A stretch of DNA of 64,000 bases from Luscinia megarhynchos (taxonomy: Eukaryota > Chordata > Aves > Passeriformes > Turdidae). A model generated the notes under the pieces. That model saw only the letters and a list, made by a program, of their open reading frames with translations, ran no database searches and was not told the DNA's origin. Each line of letters opens with the position of its first letter. Position 1 is the stretch's first letter. The position numbers were made by a program, and so were the translations under genes. The stretch lies in contig JAPFBE010000002.1 in assembly GCA_034336665.1 (NCBI GenBank), positions 17,710,906-17,774,905 of the forward strand. The letters run 5' to 3'. Positions 62,701 to 64,000 of the stretch are shown here, piece after piece.

Positions 62701-64000
62701 GGTGAATGTTAAAAATTTCTTTATGGTTGTTCTCACTGCAATACCTTGAAGCAGGGGTACTCTGTAGGCAGGACACACAGCCCTGTTCTCTGCAGATTTA
62801 CACTAGAATCCATTTAAACTCGTGTAGAATGGATTCATTATATTGGAATAAAGAGTTTAACTGTCAAGTGGACAAGTGCTGTATGTTAACCCTGGGTTTC
62901 CTCTCTCTGCTGGCCCTGTCCTTCAAAACATGCTTAGCACTTGCCTGATATTGTCCTAATGTTTGTGCAGCACAGCAAAACTCTGAGATAGTGATTCAAA
63001 GTTGAGTCAATATTCCTAAAGAATTTAATACTCACTGAAATTAACTTTGTAATTTGAATAAAAAATATATCCACTGTGTAGGGTGTCTTGCTGGTATGAG
63101 ACTAAAGGTGCTTTCCTTTTTTTCCAGGGTGAGAAGGGCACTTGGTTTGCTGCTGCCTCGTGTGCCCTGTGCCAGCAGGAATGGCTGTTAAGCACCTACA
63201 TTGTGCTGTTGACTCAGTGATATGATCTGTTTGCCATCAGGGACTCCACACAGAGCTTTGTACACATGGAAAGCAAGTAGTTATGGCTCTGTTTCTGCTG
63301 TTTGCAGAGGTTGAGAGTCCTTTAGTGTGACAGAAAATCAGACCCTCAGGCAATTGCTGGTTCTGAGTGCATGAATTCATCCATCAGCATATAGAATACA
63401 AGTTCAGTAAGTGATATGTGAGGATAAATTAATATTTTATGTTGTAAAAACAGAGTGAGATTTTCCCCTTCCCCCTTTTCAAACAGAAAGTTGAGTAGCA
63501 GAATAGGTGGGGGAAAAAGGACTTTATTTAGTGGAAGGTTTGTAGAGAGTGAAACTTCAGAGAGGCTTTTGCTGGTGACTTGATGTCTTTGAGAGGAATA
63601 TTATGACCTGCAACAGAGCATGAGGAACTGGCAATACTCCCTGGTGGTGAAGGGTTTTCAGCTACCATTGCTTCACAGAAACAGGAATTTTGGTGGGTTT
63701 ATGCCACTCTTTGAATGTACCCGGGCTGCACTTGGTAGCTCCTTTTTTTCTGAGCAAATGGAATGTTGTTCTGCTTGAGATGGAGGGAAAAAGTAGATTA
63801 AATTTTTAAAAGGTTGGTGGTAGGATGTTCTAAGTCATCAGTAACGTCTGATTTTCCAGCCTCTTCACAAGCTACTGCTGTTTTTCTGTAGGATACCACA
63901 TTGGAGTCCATGTGCCTCAGTGACAACTCCAGCATTATTTATGAATAACTGATTGTCTTTCCTTCAGTTCAGAATCTAAGTGAAAGAGAAAGAATAGTTA

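Larger units (their letters stand above)
45831..64000. other. Intergenic region downstream of BLOC1S5, no coding exon recognised
   Basis: About 18 kb of mainly AT-rich sequence. Open frames are short and resemble no known family. By conserved synteny TXNDC5 should come next, but I see no thioredoxin-type CGHC exon. Contents worth noting: a small CpG cluster at 53,857-54,050, an AT dinucleotide run at 55,055-55,067, an A-rich CAAA-type repeat at 56,660-56,717, a GGA run near 57,538-57,554, and moderately GC-rich stretches at 57,250-57,560 and 59,420-59,700. Confidence 0.6.

Overview
The window looks like a bird nuclear genome, most likely a macrochromosome. It is about 40% GC with large AT-rich introns and sharp CpG islands at promoters. 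It carries 3'-end fragments of CR1 LINEs, the typical sauropsid/avian retroposon, and two intron-split vertebrate genes in a known conserved order. Nothing is bacterial, and the long GC-rich open frames are not genes. The species cannot be fixed from sequence alone.

Layout. 1-9.2 kb: intergenic, no coding exon recognised. 9.2-9.6 kb: a sense CR1 3' fragment that stops at the edge of a CpG island. 9.6-10.1 kb: CpG-island promoter and exon 1 of EEF1E1 (AIMP3/p18). 9,919-26,826: EEF1E1, four coding exons joining to 178 codons, with several possible poly(A) signals from 27,023 to 27,316. 27.3-34.6 kb: intergenic, with an unexplained CpG-rich stretch at about 31.97-32.93 kb. 34.6-35.6 kb: two antisense CR1 fragments. 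35.72-36.11 kb: an eight-copy 47-bp GC-rich minisatellite in the BLOC1S5 CpG island. 36,236-43,914: BLOC1S5 (muted), five coding exons joining to 188 codons, followed by a 3'UTR with poly(A) candidates at 45,046 and 45,810. 45.9-64 kb: intergenic, no coding exon recognised. TXNDC5, the expected next gene by vertebrate synteny, must start beyond the right edge.

Function. The two genes share a strand but not a pathway. EEF1E1 is a scaffold subunit of the multi-tRNA-synthetase complex, also linked to DNA-damage signalling. BLOC1S5 is a subunit of BLOC-1, which sorts cargo to lysosome-related organelles such as melanosomes. Humans make an EEF1E1-BLOC1S5 read-through RNA. The exon phases here predict that the equivalent bird splice would frameshift and stop early.

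Most unusual features: the 47-bp minisatellite, open in all six frames and placed directly upstream of BLOC1S5; CR1 fragments just upstream of both promoters; two CpG-rich patches with no gene; and a cluster of strong palindromes in EEF1E1 intron 3. I found no convincing new multi-gene system.
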